Origin: a virus
IMG/VR virus record: IMGVR_UViG_3300008116_000288
Span: 1 to 25,163 of that record
Length of the DNA: 25,163 bases
Direction: 5' to 3' (one strand)
In this document: one piece after another, positions 1 to 9,000 of the stretch
Layout: each line of letters opens with the position of its first letter
Position numbering within the stretch: position 1 is the stretch's first letter
The notes under the pieces: generated by a model
Databases searched by the model: none
Seen by the model: the letters and a program-made list of their open reading frames with translations, nothing else
What the model was told of the DNA's origin: nothing
Translations under genes and position numbers: made by a program

Positions 1-1584
1 GGAAGTAATAATAACCCTACCAAAATGTTTTATATATTGGGTATACGTTTTTACGGCTATGATGAAGAAGGTAATCAAGTGTCCGGCGACAGTGTATTTG
101 ACGGTACTTCAATTGATCCCAACGCCGGGCCAGGTGGAGCATTGTTTGAGACATTTTATGATATCGTTATTACTGAATTTAAATTCAAAATTGATGGCAA
201 TGCAACCACTTACGACATTCGGGCCGAGACAGCTAGTATATCGTCATCAATTAACCAAACAAAAGGCATAGTTCCTGACAATAAAAATGTGTATGGTACA
301 ACTGTTAGGGATATGTTTTCAGGGCCAAACGGTTTGCTAACTCAATTAAACAAGGATCAAAAAGCTTTGTTGGATAATGAGACAATAGAACATCCCATTA
401 CATATAGAATTCAGTGGTTAGGTTCTGGCGGAAGAAATATTGCATTGTCTAGAATGAATACTCCTAACAAAACGAGTAAGAGTAATCAGGCAGGGGCAGG
501 GGCAGAGAATACTGCACAATCAAATGAAGCCACTGCTGCTAGAGCAGCACCTAATAAGAATCGGATAGAACACAAAGTATCTGGCGGTAGCCCTATAGTT
601 CAAGAACTAGAGCAAATAATAGTTCAAAGCACCTACTTAACAGATGCTATGTCTGTAAATTACACAGACGCACCAGAATCTGATTCGGAATCATCAACTC
701 CGGAATCCGTAGAAGGTGCCGGCCGACAAATTGCTTGGTTCAGCGTGAGTCCACAAATTAGTAATATTAGGTGGGATAGAAAAAGAAAAGACTGGGCATA
801 CGATATTACCTATGTTATTCAACAATATCTTATTCCGCAAATTGAAAATCCGTATGTAGTAAACAACACCTCATACTATGGCCCGCATAAAAGATATGAA
901 TACTGGTATACTGGTAAAAATACAGAAATACTTGGCTATGAACAAGTAATTAATAATCAATATTTCGTGTCATTACTAACTAACCCAGAAAATAGTGGCA
1001 ATTCTGGTGGTAATAGTTCTAATAACGATGGACAAGGCGCCAAAAATGCAGTAAATACTCAATCAAATGGTAATAAGTCAGGAGGACAAGGTACTCCTAG
1101 TCTAGAAGCAGGAAATAGTTTTAGAACAAGCTTATATGATCCAGAAAGTTTTGCTAAAGCTAAAATTCAAATATTAGGAGATCCGGACTTTTTAATACAC
1201 GATACTGTTTCTGGTACTTTAGGAGGAGGAAGAAACTTACAGCAGGCCTATAGTAAATTTTATGAGGCAAACGGGACCACTGTTAATCCTACGTCTGGAC
1301 AAGTATTCGTTGAAATTGACTTTAAGGAAGCAGTTGACTATTCTCGTATTAACGCAGTCATTAACCCACTCGCAGCAAAGGATGCAGCAGACAAACAAAC
1401 TCAAGAAGAAGAGGGTCTTACCAATTCCAACGATAATCAAACTGGAAATGCAAGTCCAACAACTGCGAATACCACAACACCTACAGGAACCCCGACGGAT
1501 CGGGAAGCATTAGATATCGCTGCTGCATCACTTTTCACGCGTGGACCATTTGCTGATGGTTACCGACTTGGTCCAACATCATAA
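1..1584 (+). CDS. Baseplate-hub-like virion structural protein (5' end outside window)
   Basis: The frame is open from base 1, and 527 residues are visible before TAA at 1582. An ATG at 25 exists but lacks a well-placed ribosome site, and the frame continues upstream of it, so the true start is probably to the left. Counting codons from base 1, a beta-rich region with ITEFKFKIDG begins near codon 57. A motif YYGPHKRYEYWYTGKNTEIL lies at about 292-311. A Ser/Gly/Asn linker spans about 329-365, and a second folded part follows with IQILGDPDF (389) and GQVFVEIDF (433). The tail after about 465 is Thr/Asn/Pro-rich. I recall similar 'YTGKNTEIL' proteins next to gp5 in marine T4-like phages, usually labelled only as virion structural proteins. 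A role as the gp27-type hub that seats the gp5 spike is inferred from position and is not proven. It ends 13 bases before the gp5-like gene, suggesting co-transcription. Confidence 0.75.
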   Translation, partial: GSNNNPTKMFYILGIRFYGYDEEGNQVSGDSVFDGTSIDPNAGPGGALFETFYDIVITEFKFKIDGNATTYDIRAETASISSSINQTKGIVPDNKNVYGTTVRDMFSGPNGLLTQLNKDQKALLDNETIEHPITYRIQWLGSGGRNIALSRMNTPNKTSKSNQAGAGAENTAQSNEATAARAAPNKNRIEHKVSGGSPIVQELEQIIVQSTYLTDAMSVNYTDAPESDSESSTPESVEGAGRQIAWFSVSPQISNIRWDRKRKDWAYDITYVIQQYLIPQIENPYVVNNTSYYGPHKRYEYWYTGKNTEILGYEQVINNQYFVSLLTNPENSGNSGGNSSNNDGQGAKNAVNTQSNGNKSGGQGTPSLEAGNSFRTSLYDPESFAKAKIQILGDPDFLIHDTVSGTLGGGRNLQQAYSKFYEANGTTVNPTSGQVFVEIDFKEAVDYSRINAVINPLAAKDAADKQTQEEEGLTNSNDNQTGNASPTTANTTTPTGTPTDREALDIAAASLFTRGPFADGYRLGPTS

Positions 1585-1597
1585 AGAGATATGAAAT

Positions 1598-4500
1598 ATG
1601 CCTATTGACACAACCAAACAAAAAGGTCCTGTTAAAAGCTCTAGACCAGAATCTGGCGGAGCTAATGTAAAGAACTATCCAATTATTGGTGTTGTTAAGG
1701 ACAATATTGATCCTACTAGAGCAGGAAGAATCAAGGTAGCACTACAAGATGGTAAGGGTGCTGTTGATCCTGACTCTGCTGGCAACTGGGTAACTGTTCA
1801 ATATTTGTCTACGTTCTTTGGAACGATCGGTTCCAGCTCAGGAGAAGGTGCTGAGGATTATGGATCATATAAAAACAATCCTACCTCATATGGTCAATGG
1901 CAAGCTCCGCCTGATATCGGGACTAAAGTAGTCTGTATATTTGTCAACGGTGATCTTAACGCCGGGTATTATATTGGTGCTATTCCAGAGCCTGAAGCGT
2001 TACAGATGGTTCCTGCAATTGGCGCCAGCGACAAAGTAACATTAAATCAAGGTGAAGCTGACGGGTTTGGTGGTGCAACTAGATTACCGGTTACTAACCT
2101 AAATACGAATAACAAAGATAAAGCAGACAGTAATCAATTCTTAGATACTCCTCGCCCGGTTCACAGCTATTCAGCTAGTGTAATGAGCCAACAAGGTATC
2201 ATTCGTGATCCTGTAAGAGGGCCAATCTCATCCAGCGCAAGCAGAGAGACGGTAAGTAGAGTAGGCTGGGGTGTAGCTACACCGGGAAGACCCATATATC
2301 AAGGAGGATATGATGACTCAACTCTTCCTGAAAACTTATCAGGAGAAAAAGCGCAAGAGTTAAAAGTAATTTCTAGACGAGGCGGACACAGCATCGTTAT
2401 GGATGACGGTGACGTTATTGGCCGCGATCAACTCGTTCGCATTCGCACAGCTTTAGGCCATCAAATCTTAATGAGTGATGATGGACAAACATTGATGATT
2501 CTTCATAGCAATGGTCAGAGCTATGTTGAATTAGGCAAAGAAGGTACAGTTGATATCTATTCAACTAACAGTATTAACATGCGTACTCAGGGTGATTTTA
2601 ATATTCACGCTGATCGCCATGTTAATATTCACGCAATGGAAAACTTGAATATTCAAGCTAAGAATATTCATACAAACAGTGAAGAAGAAACTAAATCACG
2701 AGCAGGAAAAGATTATAGAATTGAGGCATTAAACAACTTTACTGTTAAGGCTGGTGCAGCATTTGCAGCTAGCAGTGGCGGCGAAGCTAGCATGGTTGCC
2801 GGTGGACAAGCATTCGTTAATGGTAGCAAAGTAAATCTCAATTCAGGAAGTCCAGGATTGACCCCAGCAACAGTACCCATCATATCTCTCGTTGCACAAA
2901 CAGATACCCTGTTTGATGAAGGGAAGGGCTGGGCTGCCGCCCCAGGCAAACTATTAAGTATCGCATCAAGAGCTCCTGCACACTTCCCGTGGGCAAATGC
3001 AGGTATGGGAGTTGATGTTAAAACTTCAGGTAACGCTAGTGATAACTTACCCAAAGCTCCATCTAACGCCGTTCAGAATGTGAATGCCGCTGCTGCCGCT
3101 AGCGGAGCAACACCACCAAACACCGCAACTGTTGCTTCAGTCCCTGCAACAAATTCAGTATCTCCTGCAATGGATAAAAATACAACAGGTGCAGTATTGG
3201 GAGCTGTTGCAACAACTGCGGCTACTGGGGTAACTGCACCTGCTGTAGCTGGCGGCGCAGCAATTATTCCAACAAGTGCAGGCGCAAAAGCCTCAGGATT
3301 AATTGGAGCAATTAATCAGGTAGCGGGCAATATTAATACTGCTATCGGACAGGTAAATCAAGTTGTATCCACTGCAAGCTCGGTAGTAAATCAAGTCTCT
3401 ACTTCTGTAACGCAGTCTGCGGTTGCGGTTGGCTCTTTTGCTCAAACACCTCAACAGCTAACTCAGTCAGGAATATTAAAGCCCGGTTCATCCAATCTTA
3501 TTAATGGTTTGGCTAGCGCAGGAAAGAGCATTATCAATAGTGTTCCTGACTCACTGTTTACTGGAAAAGCAGGAGCCGAAAATGTTACTGCACTAGCAAC
3601 AAATGTTGTAGCACAGGCTCAATCTGCGGTAACTGTAATGCAGTCTGCACAAAAAGCATTAGGTGATGCAGGAATATTAACTGGTAAGGAATCATCCACC
3701 CAAACAGCTGGACTTGTCACCGCTACAGCTACCGCTGGAATAGAACAAACTATTAGTGTAGTTAAGCAAGCTGCAAGCACAACCACATCGCTAGTAAATA
3801 ATGTAACTAACATATCAAGTAGTTTAACTCAGACCACAAACTCAGTCACCGGCGCAGTGAACAGTGCAATCAGCACCGCAACATCACTTACAGGATCAAT
3901 CACCGGGGGAATAAATTCTGCAACTAATGCAGTAGGTCAATTACAAAATACTGCAAATCAAGTTTCCGGTGCGTTAGACAAAGCTAGCTCAGTGTTGAAT
4001 TCAATTGGTGCAGGTAATGAAGCAGCTAATTTGGCTAATAGCTTAGGTGGATTGGGCGGAATCGCAAATGCACTTAAGGGAATGGGTGAAGGCGGCCCAT
4101 CGGTATCGCTAACCGGATTACTCGATTCCGTTAAGGGCATAGCAGGATCAGCATATAGTGCTATATTAGACAGCTTCCCTAAATTAGAGCCAAACGTTCC
4201 GCAATATCTTTCTGATTTTGCTAAGCAGGCAGCAACTAAAGCAGCAGTTACCGAAAGTACTGTCCCCGGTTCACCAGCACCTGGCGCGACAAATCTTGAA
4301 AACAGATTATCCACTATTGCTCAAAACTTGACCGGTGATTTGGCACCAATTGGCGAAGGGTTGGCAAGTACAGTAAACAACACTGTAGCAGGAATAACCG
4401 GCTCACTACAAAATACTATTAATCAAGTGACTGAAGGAGCAACCAATATATTATCAGGCAACACGCCATCTACTGTAACATTGACTTCTCTAACCGACAC

Positions 4501-5518
4501 ATTATCGCAAGCATCCACATTTGTTAATAATGTATCTGGAGTCACCAATACTACTACCAACTTGATTAATCAGGTAACGGGCGTTGCCGGCGATGCTTCT
4601 AGGGTACTCGCTAATGTAAATAATGCAGTAAATGAAGTAAATGGTTTGTCAGGTGCTGCACAAACATTGCAGAGTGGATTGACCAGTCTTGCAAATGCGG
4701 CTAAGTCAGTACAAGCAGGTGGCGGTTCTGCTAAGGCATCTACTCTTGCTAGTGGAATAAACAATCTACCGGGCGGAATTAAATCGGTATCATCATTGTT
4801 GGATAAAGCGTCCGGCGCAGTCAACATGGTTCCGGGCACTGGTCAGTTGTCTGGACTATTGCAAAATGCACAGACGCAAGTGTTGAACGGATTATCTACT
4901 GTTAATAATGTATTGAACGACATTAACAATATTACTAATAAAGCTGGCGGACTAAGCTCACTAATAGCATCAAAGCTTCCTCTAGGCGAAGCTTCGCAGA
5001 TGTTGTCAGCATTGTCAGCATTAGGGTCAGGCGGTCCAAGTCCTATTAGACTTCCTGAGTTGGGTGTGAATACTCTTAACAGAGCTTCGCTCACTGCACA
5101 GATCAATAACATTATCGGTGACTTAGGCATACCAAAACCCAACTTGTTGGGTGAGGTATTATCAACTGTTGTTATGGCTATTGAGAAAAGAGAATTGGAA
5201 CTCAGAAAAGAGAGACAGCGAATTCAAGAACAACTTGATATTGCTGAAGCTGAAGAAATTAAGGCAGGAAATGAATTTGTTGACGCATTTAATACCCTTC
5301 CGGAAGGCGATCCAACCATTGCTGCACTAGAAAAGAAATATAACGAAGCTAGAGCTAAAACTGAAAAACTAGTCAGAGAATTAGCCAATGTGGGTAAAAG
5401 AGTCAAAGAAACTACCGAGGCTAAAACAGCACCTCCGGACCCTGCAACAGCTCCTGCTCCACAACCCACATTAGCATTGAACACAACACAAGTCAACAAT
5501 AACATTGGGTTTGGATGA
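1598..5518 (+). CDS. gp5: gp5-like baseplate central spike, lysozyme-less, with long C-terminal extension
   Basis: This 1306-residue protein should form the trimeric spike under the tail tube that punctures the cell envelope. Residues 27-131 look like the gp5/VgrG OB-fold (YPIIGVVKDNIDPTRAGRIK, then GNWVTVQY, then PPDIGTKVVCIFVNGD and GYYIGAIPEP). Residues 256-420 carry the repeating short beta-strands of a spike beta-helix (RRGGHSIVMDDGD, GHQILMSDDGQT, then NI.A/NIHA steps). T4 gp5 has a lysozyme domain between these parts; here residues 132-255 are too short and show no recognisable lysozyme. After a linker (SRAPAHFPWANAGMGVD, about 457-473) come about 700 residues rich in Ala, Ser, Thr, Asn, Gly and Val with few charges. 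A charged coiled coil (about 1194-1272) and an Ala/Pro tail follow. ATG 1598 is preceded by AAGAGA. An ATG at 1591 is out of frame and stops at once. Spike identity is firm; the role of the extension is unknown. Confidence 0.87.
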   Translation: MPIDTTKQKGPVKSSRPESGGANVKNYPIIGVVKDNIDPTRAGRIKVALQDGKGAVDPDSAGNWVTVQYLSTFFGTIGSSSGEGAEDYGSYKNNPTSYGQWQAPPDIGTKVVCIFVNGDLNAGYYIGAIPEPEALQMVPAIGASDKVTLNQGEADGFGGATRLPVTNLNTNNKDKADSNQFLDTPRPVHSYSASVMSQQGIIRDPVRGPISSSASRETVSRVGWGVATPGRPIYQGGYDDSTLPENLSGEKAQELKVISRRGGHSIVMDDGDVIGRDQLVRIRTALGHQILMSDDGQTLMILHSNGQSYVELGKEGTVDIYSTNSINMRTQGDFNIHADRHVNIHAMENLNIQAKNIHTNSEEETKSRAGKDYRIEALNNFTVKAGAAFAASSGGEASMVAGGQAFVNGSKVNLNSGSPGLTPATVPIISLVAQTDTLFDEGKGWAAAPGKLLSIASRAPAHFPWANAGMGVDVKTSGNASDNLPKAPSNAVQNVNAAAAASGATPPNTATVASVPATNSVSPAMDKNTTGAVLGAVATTAATGVTAPAVAGGAAIIPTSAGAKASGLIGAINQVAGNINTAIGQVNQVVSTASSVVNQVSTSVTQSAVAVGSFAQTPQQLTQSGILKPGSSNLINGLASAGKSIINSVPDSLFTGKAGAENVTALATNVVAQAQSAVTVMQSAQKALGDAGILTGKESSTQTAGLVTATATAGIEQTISVVKQAASTTTSLVNNVTNISSSLTQTTNSVTGAVNSAISTATSLTGSITGGINSATNAVGQLQNTANQVSGALDKASSVLNSIGAGNEAANLANSLGGLGGIANALKGMGEGGPSVSLTGLLDSVKGIAGSAYSAILDSFPKLEPNVPQYLSDFAKQAATKAAVTESTVPGSPAPGATNLENRLSTIAQNLTGDLAPIGEGLASTVNNTVAGITGSLQNTINQVTEGATNILSGNTPSTVTLTSLTDTLSQASTFVNNVSGVTNTTTNLINQVTGVAGDASRVLANVNNAVNEVNGLSGAAQTLQSGLTSLANAAKSVQAGGGSAKASTLASGINNLPGGIKSVSSLLDKASGAVNMVPGTGQLSGLLQNAQTQVLNGLSTVNNVLNDINNITNKAGGLSSLIASKLPLGEASQMLSALSALGSGGPSPIRLPELGVNTLNRASLTAQINNIIGDLGIPKPNLLGEVLSTVVMAIEKRELELRKERQRIQEQLDIAEAEEIKAGNEFVDAFNTLPEGDPTIAALEKKYNEARAKTEKLVRELANVGKRVKETTEAKTAPPDPATAPAPQPTLALNTTQVNNNIGFG
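2360..2860 (+). other. Spike beta-helix domain of the gp5-like protein
   Basis: Residues about 256-420 of the gp5-like protein alternate short hydrophobic/polar strands with Asp, Asn or Gly turns, for example GHSIVMDDGD, HQILMSDDGQ, GQSYVELGKEG, VDIYSTNSINM, DFNIHADRHVNIHAMENLNI. This is the pattern of the intertwined triple-stranded beta-helix of T4 gp5 and VgrG needles. It ends at a Gly/Pro-rich boundary (NSGSPGLTPA), after which the pattern is lost. Confidence 0.75.
3068..5170 (+). repeat. Low-complexity Ala/Ser/Thr/Asn/Gly amphipathic region of the gp5-like protein
   Basis: Residues about 491-1191 are degenerate protein repeats, not exact DNA repeats. Segments such as INQVAGNINTAIGQVNQVV, VSGALDKASSVLNSIG and VLANVNNAVNEVNGLSG place Val, Ile, Leu or Ala every three to four residues, separated by Ser, Thr, Asn and Gly. 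Charged and aromatic residues are scarce and Trp is absent. The pattern suits long amphipathic helices or fibrous trimers. A pair of similar sub-blocks ends in GEGGPSVSLTGL (near 4090) and GSGGPSPIRLPEL (near 5030). Confidence 0.6.
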
Positions 5519-5526
5519 GCTAAATA
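5519..5526 (+). promoter_or_regulatory. Weak T4-late-promoter-like box before gp25
   Basis: GCTAAATA in the 25-base gap between the gp5-like gene and gp25 matches the T4 late -10 box TATAAATA at 6 of 8 positions, including the TAAATA core. It is followed by AGAGGAT (5532-5538), a good ribosome site 5 to 8 bases before ATG 5544. An AT-rich gap could give this match by chance, so it is only a candidate. Confidence 0.2.
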
Positions 5527-5543
5527 TTGATAGAGGATAACAC

Positions 5544-5993
5544 ATGGCAACTTACTTGGGATTCAGCACGCAAAATGCATGTCAACCAAAAACGACGAAC
5601 GCTACATCAGGCAGTGCAGGCGGCCCGGGCGGAATTCGCACAGGTATTAATTGGGGTAAAAAATACAGTTTAGTAGACAATGATCTAGTAATACAAGATT
5701 TTATTAACGCTCTCAACATACGAAGAGGGACTAAAGTAGGTCAGCCTGGCTATGGAACTATATTGTGGGACTTATTGTTTGAACAAAACGTAGCACAAGT
5801 TCAAGATGACATTGAAAATGAAGTAAGAAGAATCGCTAGACAAGATCCTAGAATGGTGTTCAACATGGTTAGGTCTTATCCATATGAAAACGGAATTCTG
5901 ATAGAAATTCAGATGGCTGTACAACCCATAAACCAGCCTGTAGTTATTAAAGTAAACGTGAATATTCAAGAGAGTACAGCCACTTTAGTATAA
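5544..5993 (+). CDS. gp25: gp25-like baseplate wedge protein
   Basis: This 149-residue protein belongs to the GPW/gp25 family, present in the baseplates of contractile tails and related injection machines, where it joins the wedges to the hub and sheath. The diagnostic stretch is visible: DLVIQDFINALNIRRGTKVG at 47-66, QPGYGTILWDLLFE at 67-80, then a helix (VQDDIENEVRRIARQ) leading to the conserved DPR at 101-103, and closing beta-strands (ILIEIQMAV, VVIKVNVNIQ). T4 gp25 has 132 residues. The excess here is mostly a Gly/Ser/Thr-rich N-terminal segment before residue 32. AGAGGAT lies just upstream of ATG 5544, and a second Met does not occur until DPRM, so the start is secure. It sits directly before gp6, with which gp25 interacts in known baseplates. 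Confidence 0.94.
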   Translation: MATYLGFSTQNACQPKTTNATSGSAGGPGGIRTGINWGKKYSLVDNDLVIQDFINALNIRRGTKVGQPGYGTILWDLLFEQNVAQVQDDIENEVRRIARQDPRMVFNMVRSYPYENGILIEIQMAVQPINQPVVIKVNVNIQESTATLV

Positions 5994-6011
5994 AACACGG
6001 TTTTTTTCTAT

Positions 6012-6019
6012 GATAAATA
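6012..6019 (+). promoter_or_regulatory. Candidate T4-type late promoter before gp6
   Basis: GATAAATA matches the T4 late promoter box TATAAATA at 7 of 8 positions. It stands in the largest intergenic gap of the window (47 bases) and on the coding strand. Transcription would begin about 10 bases downstream, just before the GAGAGA ribosome site (6031-6036) of gp6. T4 late promoters need no -35 element, and none is seen. The evidence is sequence similarity and position only. Confidence 0.4.
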
Positions 6020-6040
6020 TATTATCAATAGAGAGAAACT

Positions 6041-9000
6041 ATGGCAACAAGTTCAAGACAATCAGCACTATTTGGCCTTAACGACTGGAAGACTATTTAC
6101 CAGACGTTCAACCAAGCAGACTTTCGTAGTTATGACTATGAAACACTACGCAAAGCGTTTATAGATTACCTTCAGGTATATTATCCTGAAACTTTCAATG
6201 ATTATGTTGAATCTAGTGAATTTGTTGCCTTACTAGATGTAATCGCCTTTATGGGACAGGGTCTTGCATTCCGTAATGACCTAAACGCTCGTGAAAACTT
6301 TATTGATACTGCTGAACGTAGAGATAGTGTTGTTAAGCTTGCTAATCTTGTGAGCTACACCCCAAAAAGAAATATTGCTGGTCAAGGCTATCTCAAAGTA
6401 ACTAGCATTAGCACTACCCAAAACATTACTGACATTAATGGTTTAAATCTAAGCAATGTTCCTGTATTATGGAACGACCCTGCTAATCCTAATTGGCTAG
6501 AGCAGTTCAACACAATTATTAACGCTGCATTGATCAATACACAAAGAATTGGGCGCCCCGGTAACGTTAGTGAAATCTCTGGCATAACAACCAATGAATA
6601 TAGCATACAGATTGCTCCCAATGCACTACCTATCGTCCCATTCAATGCAACAGTCAACAACACCAACATGAACTTTGAATTGTGCAGTGTCACTAGCATA
6701 GACGAAGATTATGTTTATGAAATTCCACCTGCGCCATCTGGCCGTTTCAACATGTTATATCGTAACGACAAGTTAGGGTTCGGAAGTCCTGACACTGGAT
6801 TCTTTTTCTACTTCAAGCAGGGAAGCCTACAGACATTTGACTTTGCATTACAACAACAAATTGCAAACCAAACCATTAACATTGATATTCAGGGAATTAA
6901 CAATACTGACACTTGGCTGTACAAAATCAATCAAGATCGTTCTAGAGATTTGTGGAGAAAAGTTGAAAACGTATACGCTGATGCCTACCTACAAAACGAA
7001 AGTTCAGCTAGACAAATCTTTTCTGTAAGCTCACGTTTCAACGACCAAGTAACTTATGTGTTCGGTGATGGAGTATTTTCTGAAATACCTGTAGGAAACT
7101 TTAGAGCATATGTTCGTGCAGGTAACGCACTCACTTACACAATTTATCCTACAGACATGAACGGTTTATCTGTGGCGTTTACTTACATATCACGATTGGG
7201 TAGAGCAGAAACTTTGACATTAGGATTGTCACTAACTCAAACTGTGACTACTGCACAAGCTAGAGAATCAATCGCTGAAATTAAGCAACGTGCCCCTACT
7301 CGCTACTATACACAGAATCGTATGGTAAATGGCGAAGATTATAATAACTTCCCATATACACTGTATAGTTCAATTATTAAGAGTAAGGCAATCAATCGTT
7401 CAAGCATTGGCGTGAGTAAGAACTTAGACTTACTTGACCCAACTGGTAAGTATAGCAGCACAAACAGTTTCGGTTCTGACGGCGCATTATATCAAGATGA
7501 CACTGATGGATTCTTGAATCTTACGATCAATAACACCAGCGATATTATTGCATTCTTTACAAATACATTAGCAAGTGTATTGTCGTTGAATCGTGCAAGC
7601 CAATATTATATTCAAAATTATCCTCGCTATGATGTTAATACTAGTACTGGCGATGGAGTAGTATATTGGAAGACTAGCTCAGTAGATACTAGCAGTGAAT
7701 CAGGGTATGTATATAATGTTTCTGGTAGTTTAGAAACTCCGATTAATGTTGGTACATTCAATACTAATAATTTAAAGTATCTAACGACTGGCGCTATTGT
7801 AAAGTTCAATGCCCCTGCAGGTTTTTACTTTGACAGTGATAACAGATTGAAAGCGGGAATCCCGGGACCTAGTGATAGCACATTTATTTGGACTACTATT
7901 CTCAATGTCGTGGGCGATGGATCAAACAATGGCGAAGGTAGCTTTGCAAATGGTTCAGGGCCTATTGTAGTCAGTGGGTATGTTCCCGATGGAGTTGTTC
8001 TTACTCAAATTATTCCAGTGTTTGGCAACAACATCCCCGCTAGCGTAATTCAAGAATGCTTGATCAGAATGGAATTGAATCAAGATTTCACATTAGTATT
8101 TGACAATTCATTAATGATCAACCAGAATAGATGGAGCATCAAGAAATTCACTGATCCAAATTGGTTCGTGAAATTCACTAGCGTTGGACTTAACAGATAT
8201 TCTATTACATACAGGTCACTAACATATTATTTTGCCAGTGTTGCTGATACTCGTTTTACTTTTGCTAAAAACGAATTAGTCTATGATCCATTTAGCGGTA
8301 AAATTATTCAAGACTTTATTAATGTATTAGGAATTAACGCACTTCCTAATAATACTACACCGTTGGGTAAAGATACTAAAGTTAACATCTTAGGACAGAC
8401 TGTTGAAAGCGACGGCTACGTAAATGACTTCCAAGTAGAAGTTGCAGCCACAGACGTAAACAACCGTCAATTGATTTTGAATCCAGACTTCTTTAATGAA
8501 ATTACTGGATATGTCAGTGGAGGTTCCAATATTGGAATCTATACATTCTTTGAGACTGTACAAGACCCTATCAATTTAACACGCCAGTATTTGATACCCA
8601 CAAGTAGTGTTATGTCACAGTATCCAACACAGACTCAAATTGAGCTTGTGAAGTATGATTATCCTCTTGGACAATTATTCTATGCATACGGTGAAAATAA
8701 ATTCTACAAAACTGTACAGGATCAAACTGTAACAGTTCCATTCTACTATTTGGTTGAGCAATTGCAGTATAGTGTTAAGCCCGGTCGTCAAGGATTAAGT
8801 TATCAGTATCGCCATAACTCAAACAATACAAATAGAATTGATCCAGTTACAACTAATATTATTGATTTGTATGTGGTTACTCAGAGCTATTATACTGCAT
8901 ATCAAAACTATATTGTTGACAGTACTAATACTATTCCTGAGCCAAATAGACCTACTTTAACTGAACTTACACAAGAATACAATCAAGTGCAAAACTATAA

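Noticed and set aside
25-27. ATG at 25 as the true start of the first gene
   Set aside because: The frame is open back to base 1, no suitable ribosome site lies before the ATG, and the residues before it continue without a break, so a start upstream of the window is more likely.
2713-5550. Several reverse-strand open frames of 64-118 codons opposite the gp5-like gene
   Set aside because: They lie wholly or largely over an Ala/Ser/Thr-rich coding region whose complement is naturally poor in stops; no ribosome sites or domain patterns support them.
5992-6007. AAAAC-ACG-GTTTT hairpin with T run as an intrinsic terminator after gp25
   Set aside because: The stem has only five pairs with a single G-C pair, too weak to call as a terminator; mentioned only as part of a possible restart.
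6001-6007. Run of seven T as a programmed frameshift site
   Set aside because: It lies between genes, after the gp25 stop, so it cannot shift a reading frame.
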